A DNA stretch of 64,000 nt, from assembly GCA_035610365.1 (NCBI GenBank), contig CM069432.1, positions 109,883,529 to 109,947,528 on the forward strand, in the 5' to 3' direction. The notes under the pieces were generated by a model. That model ran no database searches. It was not told the DNA's origin and was given only the letters and a program-made list of their open reading frames with translations. The position numbers and the translations under genes were made by a program. The stretch comes from Aquatica leii. Its lineage: Eukaryota; Arthropoda; Insecta; Coleoptera; Lampyridae. Of the stretch, positions 22,604 to 32,629 are shown piece by piece. How positions within the stretch are numbered: position 1 is the stretch's first letter; each line of letters opens with the position of its first letter.

Positions 22604-23849
22604 GTATCTTAAACGTAAACGAAAAAGTTGTAGTTAATAATTCTATTATCAACTCAGAAATACATACCCATCAACCATACACTACGCGTTTCAAAAATAA
22701 CGATGAAATTCGCATTCCTATTCAAGAAGATATGTGTACTCTACCATCTCAAAGTTACTTGTACATTGAAGGTAAATTACGTAAAGAAGATGGAAGCATA
22801 TCATTAAATGCAAAATTTGCAAACAACGGTCTAGCATTTTTATTTAGTGAGATTAGGTATGAAATGAATGGCATTGTTGTTGATTCAGTAACAAAAGTTG
22901 GCTTAACTACTACAATGAAAGGATTAATATCACATACACCAACTGAAAGCATAAAATATCAAAATTCTGGTTGGTATTCCACATCCGAAATTAAAACTAC
23001 TAATACTTTAGGTCAATTCAATGTTTGCATACCACTGCGAAGACTTTTAGGGTTTGCGGAAGATTATCCTAAGGTAAGTTGCAACAATTTTATACACATT
23101 TAAGTATATATTTCTTTTGTTGTAGGTTATTTTAAATGTTCGTCAAGAACTTGTATTAATACGAAGTAATACAGACGTTGACTGTGTTATATCTACTGAT
23201 GATGATCCTATTAAAATCGAGATTGAAAAAATATTTTGGAAAGTTCCACATGTTACACCTGGTTTAGCTGAAGAATTAGCATTAACAAAGTACATCGATA
23301 AAAATATAGATACTCAAGTTGCGTTTAGAAGTTGGGAAACACACGTCTATCCTGCTGTACCAACAACAGATAAACACACATGGGCTATTAAAACAGCAAC
23401 AAGTTTAGAGACACCTAGATACATAATTTTAGGATTTCAAACTGGAAGAGATGGTAACATAAAAAGATATGAGTAAATTCGATCATTGCAATATACAAAA
23501 TGTTCGCGTATATTTAAATACAGATCGTTATCCCTACGATAACCTTAACATCAATTTTTCGGATAATCATTTTGCAATGCTTTACGAAATGTATGCACGA
23601 TTCCAATCTTCCTATTACGAACACGATGCCCAACCTCTTCTAACACCACAACAGTTTAAAGAACAAGCCCCATTAATAGTTATTGATTGTTCGAACCAAA
23701 AAGATTCTTTGACCACTAAAGCAGTTGTTTTACGCATAGAATTTGAAACTTCTCAAAATATTCCAAACGATACCGTTGCATACTGCTTAATTCTCCATGA
23801 CAAAATATTTACATATAACGCTCTGACCAAGGCCGTTCGTCATTTGTAA
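22600..23849 (+). pseudogene. Major capsid protein (double jelly roll), with intron and one frameshift
   Basis: The ATG at 22600 opens MSILNVNEKVVVNNSI, followed by TRFKNNDEIRIPI and FLFSEIRYEMNG, typical of Polinton hexon-like capsid proteins. The first coding block ends in phase 0 at 23073, a 52-bp intron follows, and coding resumes VILNVRQELVLIRS. Near 23460 one base is missing from an A run, so the C-terminal block (23469-23849, starting MSKFDHCN, with IEFETSQNIP) is in another frame. Total about 395 residues, close to the family norm. It would build the capsid shell. Confidence 0.92.
23074..23125 (+). other. Predicted spliceosomal intron inside the major capsid gene
   Basis: Donor AAG/GTAAGTTG and acceptor TTCTTTTGTTGTAG/GTT. 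Removing these 52 bp joins two blocks of conserved capsid sequence exactly in phase 0, and without splicing the frame ends at 23103. This is typical minimal insect intron size. Confidence 0.8.
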
Positions 23850-23917
23850 CAAATTATAATATATATTCTGTTTGTATCACATATTAAAAGTAGAATGAAC
23901 TATATCGTTCTACAAAT

Positions 23918-24364
23918 ATGATCATTATTATCGATGTACAAGGATTCATGACTTCTGAAAAATGTTTCACTCTAAAAGAATTGGCTGTGTATGATGGACA
24001 TTCTATTGCACATTATGTCTTCAAACCACCGTTTTCGTGGTCGTGCTTAGACTTAAAATTTCAAAAACAAGCTACATGGTTAATGAACAATCATCACCGT
24101 ATTTCCTGGGAAGAAGGATTTACTCCAGTACATTTATTCCCACACATCCTCAAACAACTAACACTAAATGCAACATCAGTTTACGTAAAAGGACGAGAAA
24201 AATCAAAATTTTTACAAAAATATATTTCTATACCCATTACAGAAGTTGAAGAAGAACCTGCATTAAAACCTATGCATGCTAAATGTCTTTTTCATTCGGA
24301 ACCTATGTGTTACTGTGCTTTATCTAATGTTTATCATTTGTATTCTAATTATGTGATGCAATAA
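23918..24364 (+). CDS. 'IDVQG' accessory protein, copy 2, intact
   Basis: An uninterrupted 148-codon frame starting MIIIIDVQGFMTSEK. Conserved segments with the copy at 11360-11820 are IDVQG, LKELAVYDG, HYVFKPPFSW, HHRISWEEG, YVKGREK and a C-terminal Cys/His cluster (CLFHSEPMCYCAL). The hydrophobic strand ending in Asp at the N-terminus suggests an RNase H-like or PIN-like nuclease fold, unproven. The stop codon overlaps an AATAAA signal at 24360-24365. It lies just after the capsid gene and may share late expression. The two copies face outward in opposite directions and are diverged, so the duplication is old. Confidence 0.75.
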   Translation: MIIIIDVQGFMTSEKCFTLKELAVYDGHSIAHYVFKPPFSWSCLDLKFQKQATWLMNNHHRISWEEGFTPVHLFPHILKQLTLNATSVYVKGREKSKFLQKYISIPITEVEEEPALKPMHAKCLFHSEPMCYCALSNVYHLYSNYVMQ

Positions 24365-24365
24365 A
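24360..24365 (+). terminator. Poly(A) signal overlapping the stop codon
   Basis: CAATAAAG contains the TAA stop of the 148-residue gene and AATAAA, with a T run after it. Confidence 0.5.
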
Positions 24366-24478
24366 GTTTTTTTACGAAATTATATAATTTTATTTACATT
24401 AATTGTATACAAAACGTTCATGATATACAAGTGATCTATGATCATCTTTAAAAATATAAGATATATTCTTATCTATTT

Positions 24479-24620
24479 CTGCAATTCTTTTATAAACCGA
24501 TACCTATCTCGTGCTTTCTCTTCCCAATCACCTTTTCTTGCTTGTTGATAAGCAAACTTCCAAACTACTAACTTCTTAACTTCACACTCGTCTTTGAAGC
24601 GTACTTTATTCCCCCATCAC
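24479..24620 (-). pseudogene. Small charged ORF remnant
   Basis: A minus-strand frame of about 45 codons, rich in Lys/Glu/Trp (VVWKFAYQQARKGDWEEK), ends at 24479. A candidate ATG near 24618 is one base out of frame. It continues the leftward gene block but is not recognised. Confidence 0.35.
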
Positions 24621-24670
24621 TGTACTAACACACTTTAAAACAATACAAATCTATTATATTTAATTGCATT

Positions 24671-25232
24671 TCACATTATTTTATACAATATTCCCCTTTT
24701 TAAAAACAAGTTACAAATATCTTGACCAATCATATATTTATTAGCAAGTTCTTTACAATAATCTATGCTAAATATACAATCAAATCTTTGAAGTATTTTA
24801 TTTGCATCTGTTTCCAACTGTTGAAATTGAACTAATAACTCTTGAATATTTTTTATGTTAGTTAGATGTTTATTTTTCTTCTTGTGCTTCTTCTTCTGTT
24901 GATTTTCTTCTGCTGATTCTTCTTCTTCAGAAGTGTTCGCATCATTCATGTATCGTTTTATTCGATTTGCAAACCTCGATAATCCAATATCCGACAACCG
25001 ATTAATTAAACAAGAAGAACAAAATTTGGTTTCTAAATACTCTTTACAAATTTTTTTGACCGTTTTGATACTTTTCCGCCAAAGTCGCGCACAGTTCAGG
25101 ACTGGTGAATCCATACACTGCTTCATGTTCAGCATCGAATTCCAATGCGGAAAATTCCTGCACTAACCGTTGCACTGCTGTTTGAAAATCAACAGCTTTG
25201 GTCCAAGTTTGTTCTGCATAGGCCATACACAT
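24671..25232 (-). pseudogene. Unknown Polinton right-end protein, frameshifted
   Basis: The ATG at 25232 opens a helical frame (MCMAYAEQTWTKAVDFQTAV) that runs to 25044. The remainder continues in the frame ending at 24671 after a shift near 25060. That part has a CSSC pair, an acidic run (SEEEESAEE), a basic run (KKKHKKKNKH) and a helical C-terminus. About 185 residues in total. The acid/base charge blocks suggest nucleic-acid or chromatin contact, but no family is recognised. A TATA-like site lies about 40 bp upstream of its start. Confidence 0.5.
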
Positions 25233-25272
25233 CTTAACAGTTTGTACTACTACTCAAGCTCTTAATACCTAA

Positions 25273-25280
25273 TATATAGT
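25273..25280 (-). promoter_or_regulatory. TATA-like element
   Basis: Minus-strand ACTATATATT at 25271-25280, about 40 bp before the ATG at 25232. Confidence 0.35.
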
Positions 25281-25294
25281 TAATCCCCTCCAGT

Positions 25295-25612
25295 TTATTT
25301 CCTAAACTTCTTTTGTTCTACTACACGTTTTTCCAATTCAACATCGAACACCACCTTTTCTGGATAGAATGTTACCACTTCTAACATACAACAAACCACG
25401 TCTGTTTTTGATAAAAATTGATCCAAAACATTAGATATGTTAGTTTTAGCATCTCCTGGAAGCTCGAAACAAGCATTAATTACAGTATCATAAAAATTAG
25501 AAAATTCCTTTAAAACAATCTGATTTAATCGATAGTTTATGAGTACTGCCAATTTCCATATCTCCCAAAGAGATTCGCGACCTAGGTATACTTCTTCATT
25601 TTCTGCACCCAT
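25295..25612 (-). CDS. Unknown 105-residue Polinton ORF, intact
   Basis: Starts MGAENEEVYLGRESLWEIWK and is mostly helical, with two Cys in CCMLEV and a basic end (EQKKFRK). It starts 5 bp after the stop of the upstream gene (25618-26004), so the two are probably on one leftward transcript from the TATA box at 26059. It has no signal or membrane segment, and I do not recognise the family. Confidence 0.5.
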   Translation of the reverse strand: MGAENEEVYLGRESLWEIWKLAVLINYRLNQIVLKEFSNFYDTVINACFELPGDAKTNISNVLDQFLSKTDVVCCMLEVVTFYPEKVVFDVELEKRVVEQKKFRK

Positions 25613-25617
25613 AATTT

Positions 25618-26004
25618 TTAATATTTTTTTTGGTCAATAATTTCAAATATTATAGTTTTCGTTCCAAACTTTATCGGTTCACATATTGCTTCAGTACTTT
25701 GAAAACATCTATGTATTTTTTCTCGAAGTTCCAAAAACCACACCCATTCCTCTTCCGTAAATACGATTTCTTGTTTATAAGTTGCAAATATCTTTACTGA
25801 CGGACAAAAATGATTAGCACAATTCATTCCAACACTGATAAATTTAGTTTTTGACTTATTTAAATTATAAACATTTTGATCAATTAATTGTATTGCACTT
25901 AACACCATATTACTGTCGGCCACCGATTTTTTAATAGTTTTTTGTTCTTGAATCGTTACATCACGATCTTTCATCTGTTGAACAAACTGCTTTATCTGTT
26001 CCAT
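25618..26004 (-). CDS. Unknown 128-residue Polinton ORF, intact
   Basis: The start at 26004 (MEQIKQFVQQMK) is preferred over an upstream in-frame ATG at 26073, because a clear TATA box lies at 26059-26066 between them. The N-terminal half is helical. The C-terminal half looks like a curved beta-sheet followed by a helix (FISVGMNCA, SVKIFATYKQEIVFTEEEWVWFLELREKI, TIIFEII). That pattern loosely recalls PC4-type single-stranded DNA-binding domains, but the match is too weak to assign. It is the outermost gene at the right end. Confidence 0.55.
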   Translation of the reverse strand: MEQIKQFVQQMKDRDVTIQEQKTIKKSVADSNMVLSAIQLIDQNVYNLNKSKTKFISVGMNCANHFCPSVKIFATYKQEIVFTEEEWVWFLELREKIHRCFQSTEAICEPIKFGTKTIIFEIIDQKKY

Positions 26005-26058
26005 TCTTAACAACCTCTTTCTAAACCCCAACTGTATTGTAACTACTCTCAATCGTCT

Positions 26059-26066
26059 TATATATA
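26059..26066 (-). promoter_or_regulatory. TATA box of the right-end gene block
   Basis: GGTATATATAAG on the minus strand, 55-62 bp upstream of the ATG at 26004. It is the best TATA consensus in the element. Confidence 0.6.
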
Positions 26067-26134
26067 CCAACAAAAAAGGATGACTTAAAGTTATTATGGT
26101 TCATTTAAAGCTTTGTGTGTAAGTCTGTGAGGAT

Positions 26135-26409
26135 TTGAATGTAGGTCAGTGAGGAGGAGTAAGGTTACTCTAGGTCATTTAGAGCTTTGAATGTAGGTCA
26201 GTGAGGAGGAGTAAGGTTACTCTAGGTCATTTAGAGCTTTGAATGTAGGTCAGTGAGGAGGAGTAAGGTTACTCTAGGTCATTTAGAGCTTTGAATGTAG
26301 GTCAGTGAGGAGGAGTAAAGTTACTCTAGGTCATTTAAAACTTTGTAATGTAGGTCACGGAGGAGGAGTACTCCTCCTCTTGTCACAGAAGTCTCCAACT
26401 TAACCTACT
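26135..26409 (-). repeat. Polinton right terminal inverted repeat
   Basis: Inverted copy of the left terminus. It has the same 20-bp palindrome (26360-26379) and four 52-53-bp units. The outer 200 bp differ from the left copy by a single visible substitution (AACTTT for AACCTT), so the two ends were recently homogenised or recently inserted. Confidence 0.95.
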
Positions 26410-26415
26410 AACGAT
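26410..26415. repeat. Polinton target-site duplication, right
   Basis: AACGAT, identical to 10012-10017. The sequence resumes with TTACTTTA, as in the unoccupied paralogous site at 30681-30696 read on the minus strand. Confidence 0.9.
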
Positions 26416-26718
26416 TTACTTTATTGTTATATCAACTGAAAAAATCGTTTTTGGTAGTAATGTTGACTAATTTAAATTATCGTTTTAAACTGAACTAAAT
26501 TTAAACAAGTTTTAAGTAGATTAATACCTAATCGCTTCTCTTATTAGTTAGTATTTTTATTATAGAAATATGTTTATTTAATACATAAAACGTTACAATT
26601 CATATTTCGTAAATATGTCGTTAACCTGTTTAGCATCAAGTTAATCAATTTTGCAGTAGTCGGATCTTCGGAAACGTTCCCAAAATTCATTTGCAACTTG
26701 CGCTGCATTATTTAAATT

Positions 26719-28279
26719 CAGAGGCACAGCTACATATACAGCGCCCTGGAGCAAATAAGATCTGTGCTCCTCCTTTTTATTCTCACAAATGTTCCAATAA
26801 AATTCAAAATTTTTTAGTCTTTATTTTTTAGTTTCAATTTTAAACATTATTTAATGACAATTGATATAATTTTTTTAAATATATGACATATTCACACAGT
26901 AATATTGAATTAATTATACATGATTATGTTATAAACTACATTAAGACATTTACAAATCTTAAAACTGTTAATCGGTCAATTCATTTACCCAGATCAAGTT
27001 GATCAGTAACTGGTTTTTCAATTGATATTGTGGCCAAAGAGCTAAGACGGGATTGAGACATACTGCTTTGTAAATATATTTTGGGAGAGACTGGGGTGTG
27101 AATTAAGAGTAATTCAGCAACTTCGCGTAAAGAAGTAATTTGTCTTAATTGAATAAAAAAAAACATTTTAAATCTTATTAATTGTGGTCCAAAACTAAAA
27201 GAAATATCTGAAGAATAAGCCAACTTTAACAATTTGGAATCAACCAAAATAGTTTTATCAGATGATACGACAAGATATACTAACGATAAACATTTAAAAA
27301 GTCTACTTACTTTACGGACGAATTTAAATTTAATATTTATTTGAGTAAATACTATGTAAGTTATTTTATTAAAAAACTTTCACTTTAAAACATTCTTTAC
27401 TATTTTGAATGGGCTCATTCAGTTTGTCAAAGATTTTTTTTACTAGACGCAATCTCTTTTTGGCGAAACAAGGTTTAATGCTCCATTTAGTTGATAATTC
27501 AACTGTCTCGTGTTTCTTCTTGAGTAGCATTTTGGAGAGAATATTAATATGTTCCAGTACTTTATTTTGTACAATTATCAAGACGATGGTTGAAAATTGT
27601 TATAATAAGTTATCAAATTTTTAGGTTTGCGTTGTTCGTCTTGGCTTTTTCAGTTTAATTACAAGTAGGCTAATATTTTAATAAGAACAAAATAACGAGA
27701 ACGTAACGCGTCAAGAGCCTGAACACGGGAAGACCACCGTGTTAGACAAACCCTTTTTTTCTATTGAAAGTGAATAACAAGTTTATGTAAAACCCGTGCC
27801 TCCTGGTATTTTAAATCTTGTTTTTGTAAGAATTAACAAGAATTAAGGGCTTATTACAAAGGCAAAAGTTCAAAAACACCTTTTTTGGAAGAACCAAGGA
27901 CAACAAATTGCAACTTTGCATAGATGTTTTTTTAAACCGCTTATTGCCGCATTTATATTTTTTTATCACCATAGTGCATTTTTAAAGTGGCTACAAATCA
28001 CGATTACGTCATAGAGCGACCTCGAAAAACTAATACTAGAAGTACAATTACAATACATTTCAGCGGTTAAGCAGTCGTACACCGCACACAACATTCATTA
28101 ATTATTGTAAAATTGTGTTCATATATTGATTAAACCTCTTTTACGGCCTGATAAAACTATTTAGTAAAATAACACTATGATGAGCTGTTTTAAAATTTGC
28201 GTTCCCTGGCTCGTGCGCCCTCAAAATTCGTGCGCTTGGGGCAGTTTGCTCCAACTGCTTCAGGATAGCTACGCCCCTG
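26719..28279 (-). mobile_element. hAT element nested in the Tc1-like copy
   Basis: Ends are CAGAGGCACAGCTA (left) and the complement of CAGGGGCGTAGCTA (right), imperfect hAT-type inverted termini. Both sides carry the 8-bp duplication TTTAAATT (26711-26718 and 28280-28287). Outside it, the Tc1 transposase homology is interrupted exactly here. At 1,561 bp it is internally deleted, since complete hAT elements are usually longer. Confidence 0.8.
26984..27581 (-). pseudogene. hAT transposase C-terminal remnant
   Basis: The upstream frame (27369-27581) has KKRLRLVKKIFDKL...FKVKVF, like the region preceding the C-terminal domain of zf-MYM/DUF4371-type hAT transposases. The downstream frame (26981-27247) ends LQSSMSQSRLSSLATISIEK, the classic dimerisation tail (S-M-S-Q-x-R-L-x-x-L-A-x-x-S-I-E). 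The N-terminal and catalytic parts are missing. Confidence 0.6.
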
Positions 28280-28452
28280 TTTAAATTGCTTTCCAGAATA
28301 AGGCGATTGGTTGTCTATGTCCTGCTCATAACTACCCACATATTCTCAATGGGGTTTAAGTCAAAAAGTTTTGTTGGTCATTCTAAAATCTAAAGAAATT
28401 ACGCCGTTTCTGTTCTCAAACTACTATCTTATTATTCTACTATGAATTGGCT

Positions 28453-29090
28453 AACAGAACCTGTACGTAAAGCAAGGAACAAATTTATTTTTTTTGTCAG
28501 TGAAAATAAAATAAGAGAGAACCATATATGTATGTAGCTAAGTGTTAGTTATAATCTATTAGGAAATGCTAAATCTCGAAATAAAGGTAACTATTATACA
28601 ATCGGACTCAAAAACGTAAAACCAAACAAAATAAAATTTTTGCATTCGTGTTAAATCCAATTATTTTGCTATATCATCAAATATTGAAGTTATCTACCAA
28701 CAACTGGAAACTAAAATCTTTTGAAAGTCCAACTTTGATCTTACTCATTGTTTAAGTTCTGAAAAACTTTCTAAAAGATAATTATTTCCTGTAATGACAA
28801 AGGAAGCGTAAATTCCGGAGTATTTAGTTAAAAATAGTGCAGTAATTTCAAGCATGTATGAAAGCACCTCTATCAATATCAAGTTTGCAACAAAGATCAT
28901 TAATTGTTCAATAAGTAATATTTTGAATTCAAATTACGAGTTCTCACAATAGTCAATAATTTAGTATTTAGTAGAGCGTAATTCAGTATACTAGCTTAAT
29001 TCAAGTAGACATTGATTAGCAAATAATTTTAGTTATTATAAAATACATATAGTTAAGATTAGTATAGTATAGTAAACAATTGTTAAAAAT
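28453..29090. other. AT-rich junction between the two Tc1-like copies
   Basis: No coding frame is supported. It marks the breakpoint where the left copy's homology ends. Confidence 0.4.
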
Positions 29091-30480
29091 AATGAAACAT
29101 GGGCAAAGAGATTCCAGTGTAGAAACAAGAATTGCAGTTACTCGAATGGCTGCTAATGGAATTCCTCAACGTGAAATTGCTTCACAAAATGGATTAAAAT
29201 TTTTAGTCTTTGCTTATAATAAGTCTCTAAAATAGATTGAATCATTGATAAATTACTAATCTTAAACATCCTTAAAAAAGTATTTTACGTAGTCTTAAAC
29301 GAAAAGTTTTTTTAGTTTCATTTTATCCCATTAACTAAAATTAGAATATAATATTAATTAAAATTATGCACACGTTAATGTATTATTACAATCCAAAATT
29401 GACATCAATGTTTTCAAAAATTTGTCGTGTTTGAGTTTCTTTCTTAAGAATTCTGTTGGTAATAAAGAATCAGGGTTCAGAATAAATTTAAAAAAAAATA
29501 AATAAATTAAAAAAAGTGGAAAAGAAACACACTTTGAACGTTGTTAAAGATATTTTTGTTAAAAAAAATAACTTATTTATTTTAAGAAATCGTAATTTAT
29601 TAAAATAATTAAATCATTTGGTTAAACTAAATTACTTAACTAAATACATATACAGGTGCGCCAAGTTCGTCGGTGGCTTCAAAGGTTTGATGATGAAGGA
29701 GAAGTTTCTCTTATAAAAAAACAAAAGGAATAAATAGAGCAACTACCATAGAGGAAGATGCAAATATTCTTATGTGTGTTTAAAATTCTCCTTTTACAAC
29801 TGCTCCGCGAATTCGAGAAGTTCATTTAAACTGCAGTGCTTCAACGATACGACGCAGATTCAACGCGCGAAATTATTTGCAAGTAAGGCTACGACAAAAC
29901 CTGAATTAACAGAAAGGCATGCTCAAGCAAGAATTAGATTCTGTCAAAATGATTTTTACGGACGAAAAGGTATTTTCATCGACACAAGAGTCGTCTATGA
30001 CACTTTGGCGATTACGAAATACAAAATTTAGTACCGAACATGTTCGTAAAAATCGACAAACTGGAAGAATCTCTGGTGGATTTTGGGGGTGGATTTCAAA
30101 AGCTGGGCCGGGTGAATTGGTTCTAGTTTTTCCATCACGATTTACGTCTGAAAGTTACGTTTGAGTGCTAGACGAAATTTTTGTGCCAAGTGTGCGAACA
30201 CTTTATCCAGGATAAGAATTGGAAGAAATTGTTATTGTTCAAGACAATTCGCCAATTCATAAAAGCAGAATCGTAAATTAGTGGTTTGAGGACAAAAACG
30301 ACGTAATTTCTTTAGAATAGCCAGCAAAGCCTCTCGATTTAAACCCTATCGAGAACATGTGGGCAGTTATGAGCAGAACTTGGACCAATAATCGCCTTGA
30401 CATTCCGGCCAGAAACTTAAATAATATAGTGCAAACTGGAAGTGAAGTTTGGGGACGTTTTCGAGGATCGAACTTCTGCT
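29091..30480 (+). pseudogene. Tc1-family transposase, decayed
   Basis: The ATG at 29091 opens MKHGQRDSSVETRIAVTRMA, a helix-turn-helix start (NGIPQREIAS). The frame then breaks for about 450 bp of AT-rich sequence and resumes after CATATACAG at 29656 with VRQVRRWLQRFDDEGE. Catalytic landmarks are FTDEKVFSS (first Asp, about 29955), VQDNSPIHKSR (second Asp, about 30240) and PLDLNPIENMW (Glu, about 30345). The second and third lie 35 residues apart. Several in-frame stops (near 30164, 30212, 30280 and 30318) make it inactive. The GRISGGFWGWIS segment is typical of the family. Confidence 0.8.
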
Positions 30481-30685
30481 AAAAATTAATTAATTCGATG
30501 CCGAACAGGTTAGCAAAATGTTTAGAAAATTGTTGGTTTATATACAAAATTTTAATTAGTTTGAGTATTTTATTTATAATATAAACGTATTTTTACAATA
30601 TATGTATATACTATATTTAAATAAATGTGGTTTGGTTGAAACAATAATTTAAATTACTCGATATTACTACAAATATGATAAAGTA

Positions 30686-30691
30686 ATCGTT
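30686..30691 (-). other. Unoccupied paralogue of the Polinton target
   Basis: On the minus strand 30696-30681 reads AAAATAACGATTACTT, with a single AACGAT. In the left copy this same position is split by the Polinton and AACGAT is doubled. Confidence 0.85.
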
Positions 30692-31290
30692 ATTTTACGA
30701 AAAATATAAATGATATTAATTTTAGAATCTGAAGGTCGTTTTGCACAAAAGAACAGTACGATATGGTTTTTTATTTAATTGACTATTTGAAGTATTTTCA
30801 CAGTATTTATATTGAAGTATTTTGCTATTAAATACATTAACACAGCCAAAAAATTTTTTTACTAATCAGACCAATATTAAAATGATATTAATTATGCATT
30901 GTTATTCCGAATGTGCAATTAATATAACATTAGTGATAGTAGCATTAGTGAAGGCAATACTTTATATAAATATTTGATATAAGAAATAAAAATTTTAGAA
31001 TTATTGGTTTGTATAAGATATCAATTCTCTAAAAGTGCATTTTAGGTATTAGATACATTTAAAATTTGAAATAAATGCCAATCTGACGTACCGTACTTAT
31101 TATTATGTACAGATCACTAAGCTTAAATTTTTATTATTTTATTAAACTATGTAGGTAATAAAATTACAATGTTTTATTTGCTTCAAACCTCTAATGAGAA
31201 ACACTGTACTATTAGAATGTGAATAGATGCGACCTTAAGCGGTCATTTTGGTTGAAGACGAGTGTACATCAAATTTATTAAAAACATCAA

Positions 31291-32629
31291 CTTTATGTTT
31301 AGTATTAACTAATAAAAACTTTAAATTAAATTTAGATGAAAAAAAAATGTTGATATATTATTTAAAAAGATATCAAAAATGAAAAGATGTGAAAACATGT
31401 GTTTTTAATGTTACCAGAAATTGCAATTTTAGTCGACAAGCTTATATTAGTAATAGAATAAAAAAAATATTTTGAAGGAGTTAAGAGTATAATAATTATT
31501 ATAAGCTAAATTATAAATAGCATGGTCAGTAATAATATTTCTTCGATAAAAAAAATCTCACATTTGCAGAAGAAAAAACTTACCGTGTTGCTTATTGCCG
31601 TCATCCAATCACTGTAACAATAAAATAACATTTAAGTCCAATATTATTTTATATTTACGTAGAAATTTGATTTAAAACAATATTTTCTTATGTTAATCTT
31701 ATAATATTTGTTAAATTTTAACAAAGATTAAATTAAAACATTAAATATTTTTTTTTAAATATAAACTTTAAACTATATTTAAAAATCGCATAGTTTTTTC
31801 AAAAAGTTTGTTTTTTAAGCATCGAGTTAAACTTTAAAAGAAAACGGTTATTATTGATAATCAACTAATCATTTCGTAGTTCTCTATACGTTAGTTTGTC
31901 AATTGCTAAATCAAGTAATGCAATTTTCCAAAAATGTTTTTAAAATTTTTAGGTTTTCAGTATAACTTAATCCTTGATGTAAAAGAACGACACATTAATT
32001 AAATGGGTTTAATTCTAATTATTTTGTTGTATTTGGACATAAATAATCTAGTTAGAATGATAAGCCAATTTCCATTTTAATGTTTTTTATATTTTTATAT
32101 TTATAACAATGAATTGAATAGATGACATGGTGCATAGCCAACAAAATGTTGCCAAAAAACTGAATCTTTAGTTTTTTATTTGTGCCGTCTCTCCACATCG
32201 CGGATTCAGTTATATTGAAAACCTAAAACCGAAGTTTACTGTTCTAAGCTATAAACAAAAATGACTAAAAATCAATAATAAGTTTTAGCACAAAAACATT
32301 TTTAAAAGTAATTTAATTAAATTATTTAATTTAATGTTTAATGTACATTTGTCAACTTAACTTAAAATTTAAACATTATGTTTGTAAATGTAGATATGTT
32401 AATAGAGCAAATGTGTGAATGATATTCAACACAATTAGATGTTAAGTACAACAAATTTTATATTTGTAGTTGTTAGTACTGTGTTTATTTGACATTAATA
32501 AAAAAGTTTTTTTAAAACTTTTTTCTATATTTACTGTTGCTTTGGCATAAGTAAATTTAATGTTAAAAAACACACACAACAAAAATTCTACACTTTAAAG
32601 ATATAGCACTTTACTTTTCATTTATAAAT
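31291..32629. other. AT-rich DNA, nothing recognised
   Basis: Homopolymer-rich AT sequence without supported features. Confidence 0.4.

Larger units (their letters stand above)
10018..26409. mobile_element. Polinton/Maverick element, 16,392 bp, decayed
   Basis: Termini are inverted repeats starting AGTAGGTTAAG, flanked by a 6-bp duplication. Inside are the diagnostic genes: protein-primed PolB, retroviral-type integrase with chromodomain, HerA/FtsK-type ATPase, adenovirus-like cysteine protease, and minor and major capsid proteins. Layout from left to right: leftward small accessory genes, rightward Cys-rich ORF and PolB, a leftward overlapping cluster of integrase, two unknowns and ATPase, rightward PLA2/core, protease, penton, small ORF, major capsid and accessory gene, and finally a leftward block of unknown genes. 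Nearly every core gene has frameshifts, so this copy is not expected to be autonomous. Confidence 0.97.
9560..28452 (-). mobile_element. Older Tc1-like transposon split by Polinton and hAT insertions
   Basis: Three blocks are collinear with the reverse complement of the copy at 29091-31290. They are 9560-10017 (terminal region), 26416-26718 (more terminal region plus the transposase C-terminus) and 28280-28452 (transposase interior around the final catalytic Glu). Homology stops near 28452, so the 5' part of its transposase gene is missing. The gaps are exactly the Polinton and the hAT element, each bordered by its own target duplication. Divergence from the right-hand copy is visible throughout with indels, so this is an old copy. 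Confidence 0.75.
29091..31290 (+). mobile_element. Tc1-like transposon, second copy, opposite orientation
   Basis: It contains the transposase pseudogene and a long terminal region (about 30720-31290) homologous to the reverse complement of 9560-10017. Its outer end near 31250-31290 (CGGTCATTTTGG then ATGTACA complement) mirrors 9565-9600. Together with the left copy it forms a large inverted pair. Confidence 0.7.
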
